64,000 nt of DNA from assembly GCF_014805625.2 (NCBI RefSeq), contig NW_023998564.1:162293-226292 (forward strand), read 5' to 3'. Below, piece by piece: positions 39,976 through 51,016 of the stretch; position 1 is the first letter of the stretch, and every line of letters begins with the position of its first letter. A program made the position numbers and the translations under genes. Source of the DNA: Glossina fuscipes (taxonomy: Eukaryota > Arthropoda > Insecta > Diptera > Glossinidae). The notes beneath the pieces were generated by a model that did not search any database, was not told the origin of the DNA, and worked only from the letters and a program-made list of their open reading frames with translations.

Positions 39976-40611
39976 AAGTTATCATGAAAAGCAAAACCCT
40001 TATAAAAAGAAAAAGTCTATTTTCTAGTTCTTTATGACAGAAATTGAAAAATAATACAGTTTTTTGGGAGTAAATTAAGTTTGCCAAATTTAATGGTGGA
40101 CTTGTAATGTTTTGGGCATCGTTCAATACGGAGGCTTTCATGCAAAATATGCGCTTATACGAAAATAATGTATAATTCGTGGTGTGTTGTAACTAAGACG
40201 AGCGAATAACTGTACTAGGTAAAGTGTAGACTTTTGAAAACGTTCTCACTTGCTTCCGTTGTTGTCATTGTGCTTGAATGCATTTATTATAATATATTTG
40301 ATCAATTGTATAGATGAATGCATGGCAGACAATTTGTTTAACTAGTTCCAAAATTAATTGTCAGTAAATGTAAATAAGTAACAACAACAAAGACATTTTA
40401 TTATTACATACTATGTATTGCTATACGCATCTATGGACGGATGCAATAACGGATGTATATTGCGATGATTTTTAACTAATTTTAAAAGTGTTACTTATAT
40501 TACTTTCATCACCGTCTACCACGTTATTCACATACAAATTTATTATTAATTACTACATTTATATATACACACACGTAAATGTAATCACTTTTTAATGACA
40601 TTAACACTAAA

Positions 40612-40636
40612 CCTACCATGCGCGGTCAAATGACCG
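40612..40636 (+). repeat. piggyBac left terminal inverted repeat
   Basis: About 25 bp, ending in the near-palindrome CGGTCAAATGACCG at 40623-40636. It pairs with 42886-42910. Confidence 0.85.
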
Positions 40637-40812
40637 TTTTTAAAATTTCGTTTAAAATTTCTTGCATACAACGTTACTGTACCATCATGTATCTTATTGA
40701 TTTTTCCTAACATATACATACAGACTTTTCCTACAATATTTTTCATTATTTGCAACTTTTTTTAATGTGAATTTTCCGAAAATAAATTGTACCATGTCCA
40801 GTCTGCCACGAA

Positions 40813-40826
40813 CGGTCATTTGACCG
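40813..40826. repeat. piggyBac internal subterminal repeat
   Basis: CGGTCATTTGACCG, identical to the near-palindrome of the right end. It lies about 200 bp inside the left end. Confidence 0.8.
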
Positions 40827-41159
40827 TTTGAAAAATTTATGTTATTTACGACTATATTCTTCGATAATCGCGTTCTTGAAATTGTTTTACAATGTCTACA
40901 ATGTAATTGTAGACTAGAATCTAATCAATATGTCTACATTGTAGACAAATGTGCGGTTAGAATTTTTTTCGTTGTTATTGGAAGAAAGAACATAGCGTTT
41001 TTGCGATACGAGCAGAGAGCATCAAAATTTCAGTCTATAATAGAAATTATAATTATATTATAATAAAAATTACTACGTGGTATAAGTGATAGTTTCGACA
41101 AACTCAACAGATTTGGTATGGTGGTATGATTTACAATTGTTTTTTTATTTCTGGTCTCA

Positions 41160-42785
41160 ATGTTTTTGCCCCGTTTAATTTATATCTTAGTTTTTACTTT
41201 ATCTTTTGTATATTCATGCCCAAAAATATCAAGACATTCGAGGAATATCAATTTATTAGACAAAATAAATAATATCGACGAGAATTGTTCGGAAGATGAT
41301 CAAAAAGTTTACGATACTGACGATGAAAATGAAAAATTGAAAAATGAAAATTATTGTGACTTATTTGACAGCGATACGGACGAAGGGAATGTTTTGAATA
41401 TACGAAGAGGACAGAAAAGAAAGAGATTTATAGTTAGTTCCGAAAGTGAAAATGAGGAAGAGATTGAAACTGCTATGGACGGAAATGTTTAGAAAAAAAT
41501 AAAAGAACGGCGTAACAGTGGAAGAACATCGATTCATAATATTTTCAGGAAATATCAGGACCGACAGGATACGCTAAACGAAATATTATGAAGGGCAGAG
41601 CATTTTCAGCATTTTCTTTGATTATTGATCCTAAAATGATTGAACATGTAAGAGAATATACGGAATCAATATTATAATTTATCATATTTATGGAACACGA
41701 AATGGGGTCCATCAGTTTTCTCGACAACTACGAGTCGAAATGACTTCGCATAAATCATGAGATTTATTCGATTTGACAACAAAAGTCAACGAAGCCAACT
41801 CTTACAAAACTATAAGTTCGCATTGATTTCTCATGTTTGGAATAAATTTATCAAAAACAGCCACAACTGTTATACCCCCAGGAGCATATCTTACTATAGA
41901 TAAACAATTGTTTCCTACAAAAGCACGTTGTAGATTTACTAAGTATATGCCCAACAAACCGGACAAATTTGGCATAAAATTCTGGTTAACTTCCGATGTA
42001 ATTAGTAAATATATAGTAAACGGCTTTCCATATTTGGGACAAGATGAAGGGAGAGAATCATCACTCCCACTTGGAGAGTTTGTAACTTTGAAATTAGCAG
42101 AACCATATACGGGCCATGGGAGAAATATAACAGTTGATAATTTTTTTACAAACGCGTCACTAGCGAGTAAACTTCTAGCAAAAAAAACTACTCTTGTTGA
42201 AAGGCTAGCATGACACGCTTCTCAACAACGTTATACAAATCGAAAGATTTTATTCTTGCAACTTATAAAGCTAAATCCAATAAAAAAGTATTGATACTTA
42301 GTTCAATGCATTTATCCGTTGAAATCGAAAAAAATGACATCCGTATACCAGAGACAATTAGAGTTTACAATAGTACAAAATTCGGTGTATATGTAACCGA
42401 TCAAATGGCCAGAATATATAATGTAAAATCTAAATGTCAAAGATGGCCTTTACAGTTATTTTTCAATATCTTAGATTTAGCCGGGATAAATTTTTGGATT
42501 TTATATAAAGAAACGACGGGTGAGGAAATATCGAGGCAAGAGTTTTTATTTCAATTGGCAGAAGAGCTTGGGACCGAATATCAGAAAGAGAAACAGATAA
42601 GCCAAGAATGCTCATTAAAAACAATAATAAATACAATCACTGTTTCTTCTGAACGGGGATCTTGTTAAATAAGATATAAAGTCAGCAAAACAAACAAAAT
42701 TTGTATAAAATGTGAAAAACACGTATGTGGAAAATGTGCAAGAGAAAATGCTGTAATTTGTAAAAAATCTGAAGAAAATGCATAA
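41160..42785 (+). pseudogene. piggyBac transposase pseudogene
   Basis: An acidic, Ser/Glu-rich N-terminus (41160-41492, with KRKRF) is followed by a stop-ridden middle (41.49-41.83 kb; RFIRFDNK and VWNKFI are recognisable). The DDE-like catalytic core then lies in two frames. TIDKQLFPTKARCRF carries the first catalytic Asp and NITVDNFFTN the second (41833-42213). KVLILSSMH, then GVYVTDQMARIYNVKSK, then RWPLQLFFNILDLAGINFWI follow (42210-42668). The usual GVDVIDQM reads GVYVTDQM, so the third catalytic Asp appears replaced by Tyr. After a premature stop at 42666, a Cys-rich tail (CIKCEKHVCGKCA) continues in the same frame to 42785, matching the family's C-terminal zinc-binding region. One frameshift lies in a run of C near 41876. 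Confidence 0.92.
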
Positions 42786-42885
42786 AAGTAAATAAAACAT
42801 ACAACATCGAAAAGCGGTGAACGAGCTTTTATTGTAGCATCAGAAAAATATTTTGTTTACTATTTACTTTTCATGTCTTTTGAAG

Positions 42886-42910
42886 CGGTCATTTGACCGC
42901 TCATGATAGG
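42886..42910 (-). repeat. piggyBac right terminal inverted repeat
   Basis: The complement of the left end with two mismatches. The outer boundary is TTAA at 42911-42914. Confidence 0.85.
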
Positions 42911-43115
42911 TTAACCAGTTTTGAGTCTATTGCTAGTAAGCAGATGATACGTAAACTCATTTCGGAGACCATATGTCTACTGATTACGTTAAGTGCTAAT
43001 CTCAATTACGTGGGGGGTGGTTAACATGGGGAAATATAGGGAAACAACATAAAGCATTCATCATTCGCTCATTCTAGACTATAGGTTAGGGTCGGCAAAT
43101 AATTGCATATCTACT

Positions 43116-43174
43116 GTTCTTCTTGTTTTTGGTGCAGGTTGCTTGTTCTTCTTCCTTTTTGGTGCAGATTGCTT
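43116..43174. repeat. Two-copy ~30-bp tandem duplication
   Basis: GTTCTTCTTGTTTTTGGTGC-AGGTTGCTT and GTTCTTCTTCCTTTTTGGTG-CAGATTGCTT lie head to tail. Confidence 0.75.
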
Positions 43175-43249
43175 GTTCTCACCATTAAATGTCTTACACT
43201 ATTTCGCTTAATGCAGTTATTCGTATAACAATCTTTCAAAAGTATGGAT

Positions 43250-43510
43250 TATATCGAAAATGACAAAAAAAGTGCTCCGATCCAAACCATTTCCAACAGG
43301 GTTCCTCCTTGATACAAAACAGGTCGATATACCAAATTTCATTAACATATCTTAGAACTTACGAGCCGTAGGTCGAACATAAGAATTCAAGACGGACAAA
43401 CAGAGAAGCTTAGATTAGTTCAGAATGTGATTCTGAATCCATCGGTACAGTAAATGGTGAGTCTATCTTAAGTCGTTCTGGGTGTTGTATGCCAACCTCC
43501 CATATTTTAT
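43250..43510 (+). repeat. Dispersed repeat, well-preserved copy
   Basis: It contains CCGATCCAAACCATTT, CAGGGTTCCTCCTTGATACA, CCAAATTTCATTAACATATC, GACGGACAAACAGAGAAGCT and TAGATTAGTTCAGAATGTGA, then ATCCATCGGT and TCTATCTTAAGTCGTTCTGG. It aligns end to end with 57180-57425 and is the best copy for building a consensus. No coding capacity. Confidence 0.65.
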
Positions 43511-43514
43511 TATG

Positions 43515-45095
43515 CCAAAAAGTGATGTAAGGTGCAAGAAGAAAAAATGTTTTACTTCAATTGCAGTAAGGTTTACTATAAGGCGATTCATTCACATTAA
43601 TATCATTATATGGAAGCTCGAAATGAATTCAACCAATATATGATTTTAAAAACTTTCTATTTCTCAAAGAAGTAAATATTCATTATCCTCAGTTTTCTGC
43701 GATTTCTACTAATTATTGATCTAAGAAATCTAATGCAATTATATCTATGTGTTCTTTATTTTAAGCTTCAACTTCAATTTTGCTACCGTTCTAAGAACAC
43801 ACAACAGTCGGTTAAATAGACGGATGTAAAGGCATAGGCCCTTCAACATATACTTTAAAAAGTATTTGATATTCACTTTTCAGCATTGCTATGCATCCTT
43901 ATTTAGATGTAAGTTGTAAATAAATATATTCTAAAACAACATAAATATCGAAGTTGTTTTAGCCATGTACAGCTACACATCAGTGCATCGGTGCACATTT
44001 TTAACCATACCGCCCTGCTGTTTCTTGTTTACATCTAAATGCAGGGCTGTTGTCTAAGAATGTACGCTTTGAAGCGTACTCTACTCAACAAACCAAAAAA
44101 AAAAAAAAACAATATTCTTTTGTTTAATAAAAAAGTACAATCGAAATTTCCCAGGAATATATTTTCAAATTCGTGACAGGTATCTTACCACCGTTCAATG
44201 CGCACTTTCCGTTAAATTGTTTCGCTTTTTTCATTTGAAATAAAATTTGTAAAACATTCAGCTCTTATTCAAAGACGATGTTACTTAAGATACGACACGC
44301 TTTACTGGAGCTAACCAAACAGACCAACGCCAAATTGAAATAAGTCAACTTTGTGGCCTCATAATCAAGTCACTAAATGCGCTGGAGAATTACATCGCTG
44401 TTAATAACCAGTGACAGTAGCACTCCCTAGCATTGAATTGAAGGAGCGTGTTTTCATTTGGTGGCAATTCTATGAAAAATAGAAAAAATTGTAAACCTTT
44501 CTCCCAAATGTGCTGCCCACTTTATTAGGCCTTACATTATCTTACTCAAGATAAGTGCTAAAAACGACAACAAGGTCTGATAAAATCGACATAAAAGTAT
44601 GCGACAGAAAAAGTATGTTATGAACGACGCAAGAGTATACGAAAAGAAAACTCTGTTAAAAACGGGAACGCTATTAAGATCAACTCAATTTTTTTAATTC
44701 GACGCTTCCAGAGTAATAAGCGATAGTTTAGCAATTATTGATGGCTTAACGAAGTATCGTTTAATTCATCTGTTTAAAATCTTAGAATTCCACTCCTGCT
44801 TATAGCGGGAAAGATATTCCACTTAAAATAATTCCAATTTTGAAATTAAGAACTGATCAATTAAAAATTTTTTACTAATTATTTTCATCTTATTGCAAAC
44901 TCCAAGAAAACTAGAATTATATGGAAAAACCTCTATAATCTCAGTAGAAAGGTTAGGGTTAAAGACAATCTTCCTAATGTCCAGGATTTAAAAAAATGCA
45001 TGTAGGTGCTTGCTTGGACCGAGAGCATTGTGCGATGATATGAGAATTACTCTAAAAGAGAGATTGTCTTAAACGTAATAATTGAAGTGTTTTGG
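43515..45095. other. AT-rich non-coding DNA
   Basis: No supported gene. An A homopolymer lies near 44093-44109. Confidence 0.5.
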
Positions 45096-45100
45096 TAACC

Positions 45101-45193
45101 CTATTTGTGGCACTCGGAAGGTTTATATACGCTATTTGTGGAACTCGGGAGGTTTATATACTGTATTTGTGGAACTCGCGAGGTTTATATAAA
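45101..45193. repeat. 31-bp minisatellite, three copies
   Basis: The units start at 45101, 45132 and 45163 and share TATTTGTGG-ACTCG and GGTTTATATA with few differences. It lies 130 bp upstream of the exon-like segment at 45321. Confidence 0.9.
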
Positions 45194-45320
45194 CTAATGC
45201 TTTATGTGAAATTCAAAGCAAAATCAATCATTCAAACTGTTTAGAAAGCTAGAGGAAGCCATTGTTTCACATCAAACAGTTATTTTTTTTTTTTTTTTTT
45301 TCTTTTTTATTATATTCCAG

Positions 45321-45419
45321 AAAAGAAACTGATACTCTTAGGCTACAGTTGCACAGCGAGCGTTTACAAAGGGCCAGTTTGGAGGAACAATTACGTAACG
45401 CCCTTCAAGATATGGCTAG
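45321..45419 (+). CDS. Exon-like segment resembling TFAP4/cropped leucine-zipper region (partial)
   Basis: A long T tract and TATATTCCAG provide a strong 3' splice site just before 45321. The 99-nt segment translates to ETDTLRLQLHSERLQRASLE and continues EQLRNALQDMA. Its spacing of Leu, Gln, Arg and the LEEQLR ending matches the zipper after the bHLH of transcription factor AP-4 (human EMIELRQQLDKERSVRMMLE, then EQVR). No ordinary GT donor follows in a useful place, but AG|GCAAGT at 45418-45425 fits the strict consensus of GC-AG introns. With it the exon is symmetric (phase 2 at both ends). No bHLH exon or other piece of the gene is visible in the window. It is either a real small exon of a gene with giant introns, which would make much of 1-58 kb intronic, or a transposed fragment. 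Homology is from motif reading only. Confidence 0.5.
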
Positions 45420-45618
45420 GCAAGTATTTGGAATGCTTTTCAAAGTTTTATATAATAAAAAAAAATTTTTCAAAATTTAGCTGGAGATTTGAATCCTTAA
45501 AATCACGTTGCGTTCTTTTAAATCGCGAGTATTTATTAAACGAACATAAGATCCCATTTGAACCAATGCAAGCTACGGATGTGTTTTACATGAATCTGAC
45601 TATCTGTCACCAGCCTAG

Positions 45619-46119
45619 GGTTAACATAACAATGGCTCTAGAGTTACTTTCCCAGCACATACGCCAAAAGTCATCACGCGGCGAATTATGGCCCGGCACG
45701 TAATTGGCATTAATGCAATCTGGACCCTCATCATCGTCGATCGGCTGCAATTTGAAACGTAAATGATCGTATGGCAAAATATTGGTGAAGCGGTTCTTCG
45801 GACGATTGCATGGCAAATCAGCAAAAGTGCAAGGCAAATCCCGACCGACATGTTTTAGTTCATCGAATTCTTCGCTAAAGCGAAAATCTGAATCGGCCGA
45901 CATCATGCGATAATGCTCCGCGAAATTTTTTATTAATATAGGACGAGTTTGTTCGATAACGCTATCCGGTAGTGACATATTGTCATTAGCTCTTGAATCC
46001 TTAGTAGTTTTACGGCAGTTATTACGACGCCGCTTATAAAAGACCAGCGTTACCAGCAGGATCAGTATAATAGTTAAAGGAACGGTGACGGCCACAATTA
46101 GCGAAGTATTATCTTGATC
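45619..46119 (-). pseudogene. Fragment of Ptp10D/Ptp4E-type receptor tyrosine phosphatase
   Basis: The minus-strand frame is open for 167 codons in this span. It runs from the end of the extracellular part (DQDNTS), through one membrane helix ([20 protein letters not shown]) and the basic stop-transfer KRRRN, to the start of the phosphatase domain. There [43 protein letters not shown] and [19 protein letters not shown] are recognisable. Between NSPR and DDFW (about 45675) 13 residues of the family sequence are missing cleanly in frame. The conserved DYINANY reads DCINANY. It stops at VMLT, well before the catalytic HCSAG loop, and runs into unrelated sequence and a stop. An AG at the upstream end (ATAG before position 46119) could be the retained intron acceptor. 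The fragment is antisense to its neighbours. I read it as a truncated gene copy, not a working phosphatase. Confidence 0.85.
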
Positions 46120-46139
46120 TATTCCGAAAATGAATTGGA

Positions 46140-47102
46140 AAAAGGAGTTCGAATTAAAAAAAAAGAAAAAAAACGAACAATTGAAAATGAAGAGCAAGAA
46201 GAAGCGAGACCACGTATAATAAATAGACCGAAAAGCGATCTGTTAAAGTCAGCCGCAATAGCAGAAGGCAAGAAAGATGATTTAATGAGAAAGGATCAAT
46301 GAAGCGAAATCAAAAAAGTTGGACAAAAACTTGAAGAGGAATCGGAACGCAACGAATTAACAAAAAGTTCTTACTCTGGACTCAAAAGCAATGAGCCACC
46401 AAGCGGTAGCTCCAAGGCAGGTCTATCCGATTGTGAGAAATCGGAAATATCTCCCAAAATATCAGAAGAAATTGTCAAACTAAATCTCGTACAGGAAGCT
46501 ACTAACCTCTCCACGAAAAAAGAATCATTTGCTTCCGATCAACGACAGCCTGAAAACAAATCGCAAAGCAATGAAACTGTAATAAAAAAAGATTATGATG
46601 ATGAACAAAAGCCTAAAAGCGAATCGCGATGCATAATCCCCAACAAAGGTAAACTATGAACTGAAAGGTGAACAGAAACCAAGGAAGCCCTATTCGATCT
46701 TATAATATATATAACGATAATGAGAATTACGAATCGTCTCCGAAAATAAAAGGAAAATTTTTCAAGTTAATTGGTAAACCCCCCTCTCCAATGCCTGGTT
46801 CACAAAGAGTTCTGAAGAAACCAGATAAAGTAGACAAATGTGTAAAGAAGTCGCGTTCGATATTAAGTTAAAAACGTGATTTATTCTATAAAGAAACACC
46901 CAAAAATGTAACATTTTCGACAGAAAGTGCAACGATACATAGTCCGACCTTTGACAATTCATCATCCGAAGATTGTGTGTCCGTTTTAATCGAATCGTTA
47001 ACAACACTTTTCACAAAGAACAAAAGCAATCTTTTGATTAAAGGATATCGAACAAAATCTAATATTGTCGTATATGTAATTGTGAACTCCAAACGTGATT
47101 AA
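46140..47102 (+). pseudogene. Broken Lys/Glu/Ser-rich coding stretch, unknown protein
   Basis: This plus-strand stretch has coding-like composition for about 320 codons with few interruptions. One frame runs from about 46140 through a stop at 46300-46302 to a stop near 46659. A second frame (46668-46871) carries IYNDNENYESSPKIKGKFFK and GKPPSPMPGSQRVLKK. It passes one further stop and continues to 47102 with FYKETPKNVTFSTESATIHS and PTFDNSSSEDCV. KNVTF fits the loose RVxF protein phosphatase 1 docking pattern, which is weak evidence. I do not recognise the protein. It shows no introns, three disruptions and no clear poly(A) tract, so it may be an old processed copy or a captured fragment. Its start overlaps the antisense phosphatase fragment's intron side. 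Confidence 0.55.
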
Positions 47103-47104
47103 TG

Positions 47105-50100
47105 TTCAGTTCTCAATATCTATAAGATAATTCTCATTTGCATTTATTTATAAATAATTTTTGCAATAACTTGATAAATCAATTCTTTGTTTTTCATTTA
47201 TCGAATTTTAATTAATCGGAAAAATTTACATCGTCAGAGAGTTTAGAATTTTAAAGCAGTTACAGCAGCAGTACTTACAGTGAAGTTATGTATCAAAATT
47301 TACTGCCTTGCTGTCGCTGCCTTAATTTATCATAATGAATGAAGCAGGAGCTTAAAAAACTCAACTTTACTTTTTTGAGCCATAATGAAAAGAGATAAAT
47401 TTTTTTCTTTTTTTTTTTAACTCAAAAGATGTTTTAAGCAGGTGTTTGATATTTTTCCGCCAAGGAAAGCTTAACTAAGTGCCTGGTAGGACGCTGCACT
47501 CTACTCTTTTATTTGCTGGTTTCTAACTTATCTAACACGTTAACTAATTAATAAAAAGTTTTTTTTTGTTTATTTAAAAGCATTTCCCCGCGTAGCGTAG
47601 GCTAAGCTCAGTTTAAAGTGAATGAAAAGTGTGCGATGAAGAAGTTTTTCACGGAGACAAGGAGTGGAGTTTCTTGACTAAAAAAAAGCCTCGTGACTTC
47701 TTTTGGAAAGTTTGAAAAATCAAGACAATGTTCAATGAGCGTCGCTAGCTAGAATTAATTTCCATCGCTTCGTTTTGTTGAAGAATTAAATTCAGAGAAG
47801 CAGGGAAATGTATACATAATATTGCTTGTTAAGTCAAGCCGGTTATTTTGTCTACAATTCAATAATCGAGATATGTTTTACTGCCTTTAGAAGGCAAAAG
47901 TCCTAACTAGCTTGTGTCACATCAAACGAAATAGACATCGAACTGGCATGGATCTGATAAAATCCATCCACCGGTTAAGAAGATCTTGTTATACTTTTGT
48001 TTATACCACCAAGTACAAAGAGTCAGATTACATTTTTCAATATTCATTGTTGAGATTCTTGCTAATATGGATAGTGGGTTAGAGGTGGGCTTAGACCAAT
48101 TATTTTTACGTTCTACATAACTCCTATTATTTCATTCACCGCTTTTAAAAGAACCCTTGAGATTGGTTTGAAAACATGAAATTGTAAACAATTTCCTATA
48201 TTTCTTCCACATCTCCTTTTGAATTCATATGTTATTCGTATATTTCTTTCCTGCCTCCTTTTGAATTGTAAACAATTTCATATGTTTTTCAATCGAATTT
48301 CCATACCTTCTTCTACTAATCATTGAATAATGTGCGCAAACTAAGCTGGTGACAGTCAGGAATATTTATCGGAAATCTTTTTATGCATAGGTGCGCTGAA
48401 CCTTCATATAACATTATTTTAATTATATTAGCTTGTGGAAAAAGAAATCCATTATTTTATAATACAATGATTTTTATGAGGAGCCATGTTTATCTTTAGC
48501 AACTCGGGTCACTTAAGACTTTTTTAACACAAATTAAAGCAAAAATCCATTTTCTAGAAACTCTTTCATAACTCGGCCAGCACTTACAATTTTACCTGTG
48601 ATGCAGGCTTGCATAAGTAGCGGGTATCTCTTATTAACAAATTATTACATGAAGAACGTTTGTTTTGTTGAGTATTATAAGTAAAAGGCTCTACATTGTG
48701 CCATTGTACATATCTATAAGTCAATTTTTGTACTATTTCATTCATAATGTACTATTATTATATTATTTAAATGTTCTCTTATTTCGTTCTCTTATAAATT
48801 CTGTAATTCTGTTATTCTTTTATTCCTTTATTTTGTTGTTTCAACAAGCATGTCGAAAATTACTAATACTATAAGTAATATATTTTATTTATTTGAACTC
48901 AAATGCATCAAATCCAAAATATGACGCTTACATTGATTCAGAATTTGATACTGAAGCAACATATGTGTAGTTTGCATTGTTGTTAACACCTAAATTACGG
49001 TTGTAAGATTCTTTTCACAACGACGCTTCTATTCATAAGTTCCAACCTGTTGCTTTGTTCACTGTGACATCGAAAATCACTCAAAGTACCCGACAAGTTT
49101 GGTTCCATTTAATACATACTTAAAAATTTCATATCTATCGTCTAGTTATCTAAGTTATTAAAATTTCACATAACTTACTACTTCCTACTTTGCTTATGCA
49201 TCGGACTTTTTTTCAATGATGCTATGTACGACGGATATAAGAAGAGCTTAAGATAGGCCCACCTTCTATTATACCGATCAATTCACAAGCATTTTCTAAC
49301 TCAATCCAAGCTCGTCTGTCCGCCTTGCTGCGTGTTCGTCATATGTTTGTCCATTTATTTTTGTGTTTAAGCTGCAGATTAATATTTTTGCCTTAGTTCA
49401 AAATGTACTATATATAGAAAGAAAAACAATTCCAACACATGACCACTAAGACTTGTACCTTATTCACTATTCATACTGATCCTTCAAGTACACGAAAAAA
49501 TCCAATTCAAGTACACGAAAGAAACCAACAAATAATTCCTAGTCAGAGGAAAGAGTTTGCTTTTTCTAAGTCAAATGTAAGAGAAACAATGCAATGAACA
49601 TGAGAAGTTTCCCAAAATTTCCTCAAAGGTAATTACTTACTGCCATAAAAGAGGAACAAAAGAAAATTTAAAGCAATTTTGAACAAGAAGTCATAAAAGA
49701 CAACAACAATGAACTAAAACATAATTTCATATTCAACGATTACGGGTGGGCAAGGTGGACAGTGCAATCTATCCCTCATTTAGAGGAAACACATTTACTA
49801 ACTAAACTAACAACCGAATATTTCCACCGTCCTCCACAAAAGCCAAAATATTTCCTGGGGAAGTTGTTGCATTAAGCGAGCCTAGCATAACTATATCAAA
49901 GAGAAATGTTATCAAGTGCTGGGTTGGCTACTCCAATATGCTTATTTAAATGCAATAGAGAAATAGTCAAGTGTTTGCAATAAAATTGGGGAAGAAAGTC
50001 GTTTGATAATGACTATATATGTAAGCGTAAACGAATACTTGTGAGTAAAAGACATCCAATAACAAAAGCCTTTTACAAGGACTAATGGTTATTTAAAACC

Positions 50101-51015
50101 TCTCTTTCATGCGAATGAAATCTTTTCGTCCGCACTTGAAACGTTGCAACTAAAAAGTGAAAAAGCATTTAAAATGGCGCCAAGTTTATGATAATATTCT
50201 AATGAAATGCAAATTATGTTTTTCTCTAAAACGGAAACTGCTTTTGTTTTATTCTTTATACCGAGCCTTACATCACGTAGACAATTATAATATAAGGCCC
50301 AAATGTTAATATCAATGACGCTGTCATAACAAACGGATGAAAAAGCAGTAGCAGGATAATAAGGTTAGGAATAATTTTTAATTGCAAATATTTTTTGATG
50401 CAAATGAATCATAAGAATATCATATGAAAGAATTATTATTCTGGCTTATGCATTAAACTTAATAAAAATAAAAAATCCATAGCAAAAATCAATTTGTTTC
50501 ATCACTACCCGCAAGTTTGTGCAAGTGTCTCAAAGTAATACGAAAAAATAAAGTAAAGAAAAACAGAAGGAGGACCTGAAGATTTTCGAAAGTAATATGC
50601 CTATATGCAGTGCAAACTCTTAACAGAATCGCAAACACACAATTCCGACTTAAATCTGAAAATGACTTAAGTTGACACATAAGCGTAATTACATTTGAGA
50701 ACTAATCTTTTAAAATGCTTTTCACGCAAGTCGTCGCAGAATGGAAAATAAACAAATTACTACTTGTTGCTTATATAAAAATCATAAACAGGCTATAAAA
50801 AATTCTTATGTATACGTAGACTACGAGCTATTAAAACGTTGCAAATAAAAATGTAATATACGCTTAAGCTTTTCGGAAGTAACTTTATGAACTTCTAGAC
50901 TTCATTTTATTCGATAACTATTTTGCTTCTGTCATAATGCCATCGCCATCAAATATTTGTGATATCCGCTAGTAAGTGTTTCTCTTAAAGTAAACCTCAT
51001 TGGACTTAAGGATTA
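47105..51015. other. AT-rich non-coding DNA
   Basis: No supported gene. It holds the dispersed-repeat copy near 49.25 kb and nothing else I can name. Confidence 0.5.
49230..49345 (-). repeat. Dispersed repeat, degenerate copy
   Basis: This copy contains GCTTAAGATAGGCCCACCTT, CTATTATACCGATCAATTCA, CTCAATCCAAGCTCGTCTGT and CCGCCTTG, the complement of the 57.3-kb order. Confidence 0.55.
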
Positions 51016-51016
51016 T

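Larger units (their letters stand above)
38645..40600. other. AT-rich non-coding DNA
   Basis: No supported gene. It contains the dispersed-repeat copy at 39.2-39.4 kb and a TA microsatellite. Confidence 0.5.
40612..42910 (+). mobile_element. piggyBac element, nearly full length, inactivated
   Basis: The 2.3-kb element has matching ends. The left starts CCTACCATGCGCGGTCAAAT, and the complement of the right starts CCTATCATGAGCGGTCAAAT. Both continue into TGACCG, giving about 25 bp with two mismatches. The right end abuts a TTAA (42911-42914). The left neighbour reads TAAA (40608-40611), with a genuine TTAA seven bases further out at 40601-40604. A 14-bp near-palindrome CGGTCA-AA/TT-TGACCG sits in each end and once more inside (40813-40826), like subterminal repeats. 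It encloses one plus-strand transposase gene, which is broken. Confidence 0.92.

Noticed and set aside
40839..41063. 74-codon frame inside the piggyBac left end
   Set aside because: It lies in the 5' untranslated part of the element and does not resemble transposase.
45101..45193. CRISPR-like array from the 31-bp repeats
   Set aside because: The units abut directly with no spacers, in eukaryotic DNA. It is a minisatellite.
45428..45703. 91-codon plus-strand frame after the AP-4-like exon as its continuation
   Set aside because: Its second half is simply the antisense of the phosphatase fragment, and its first half has no similarity to AP-4.
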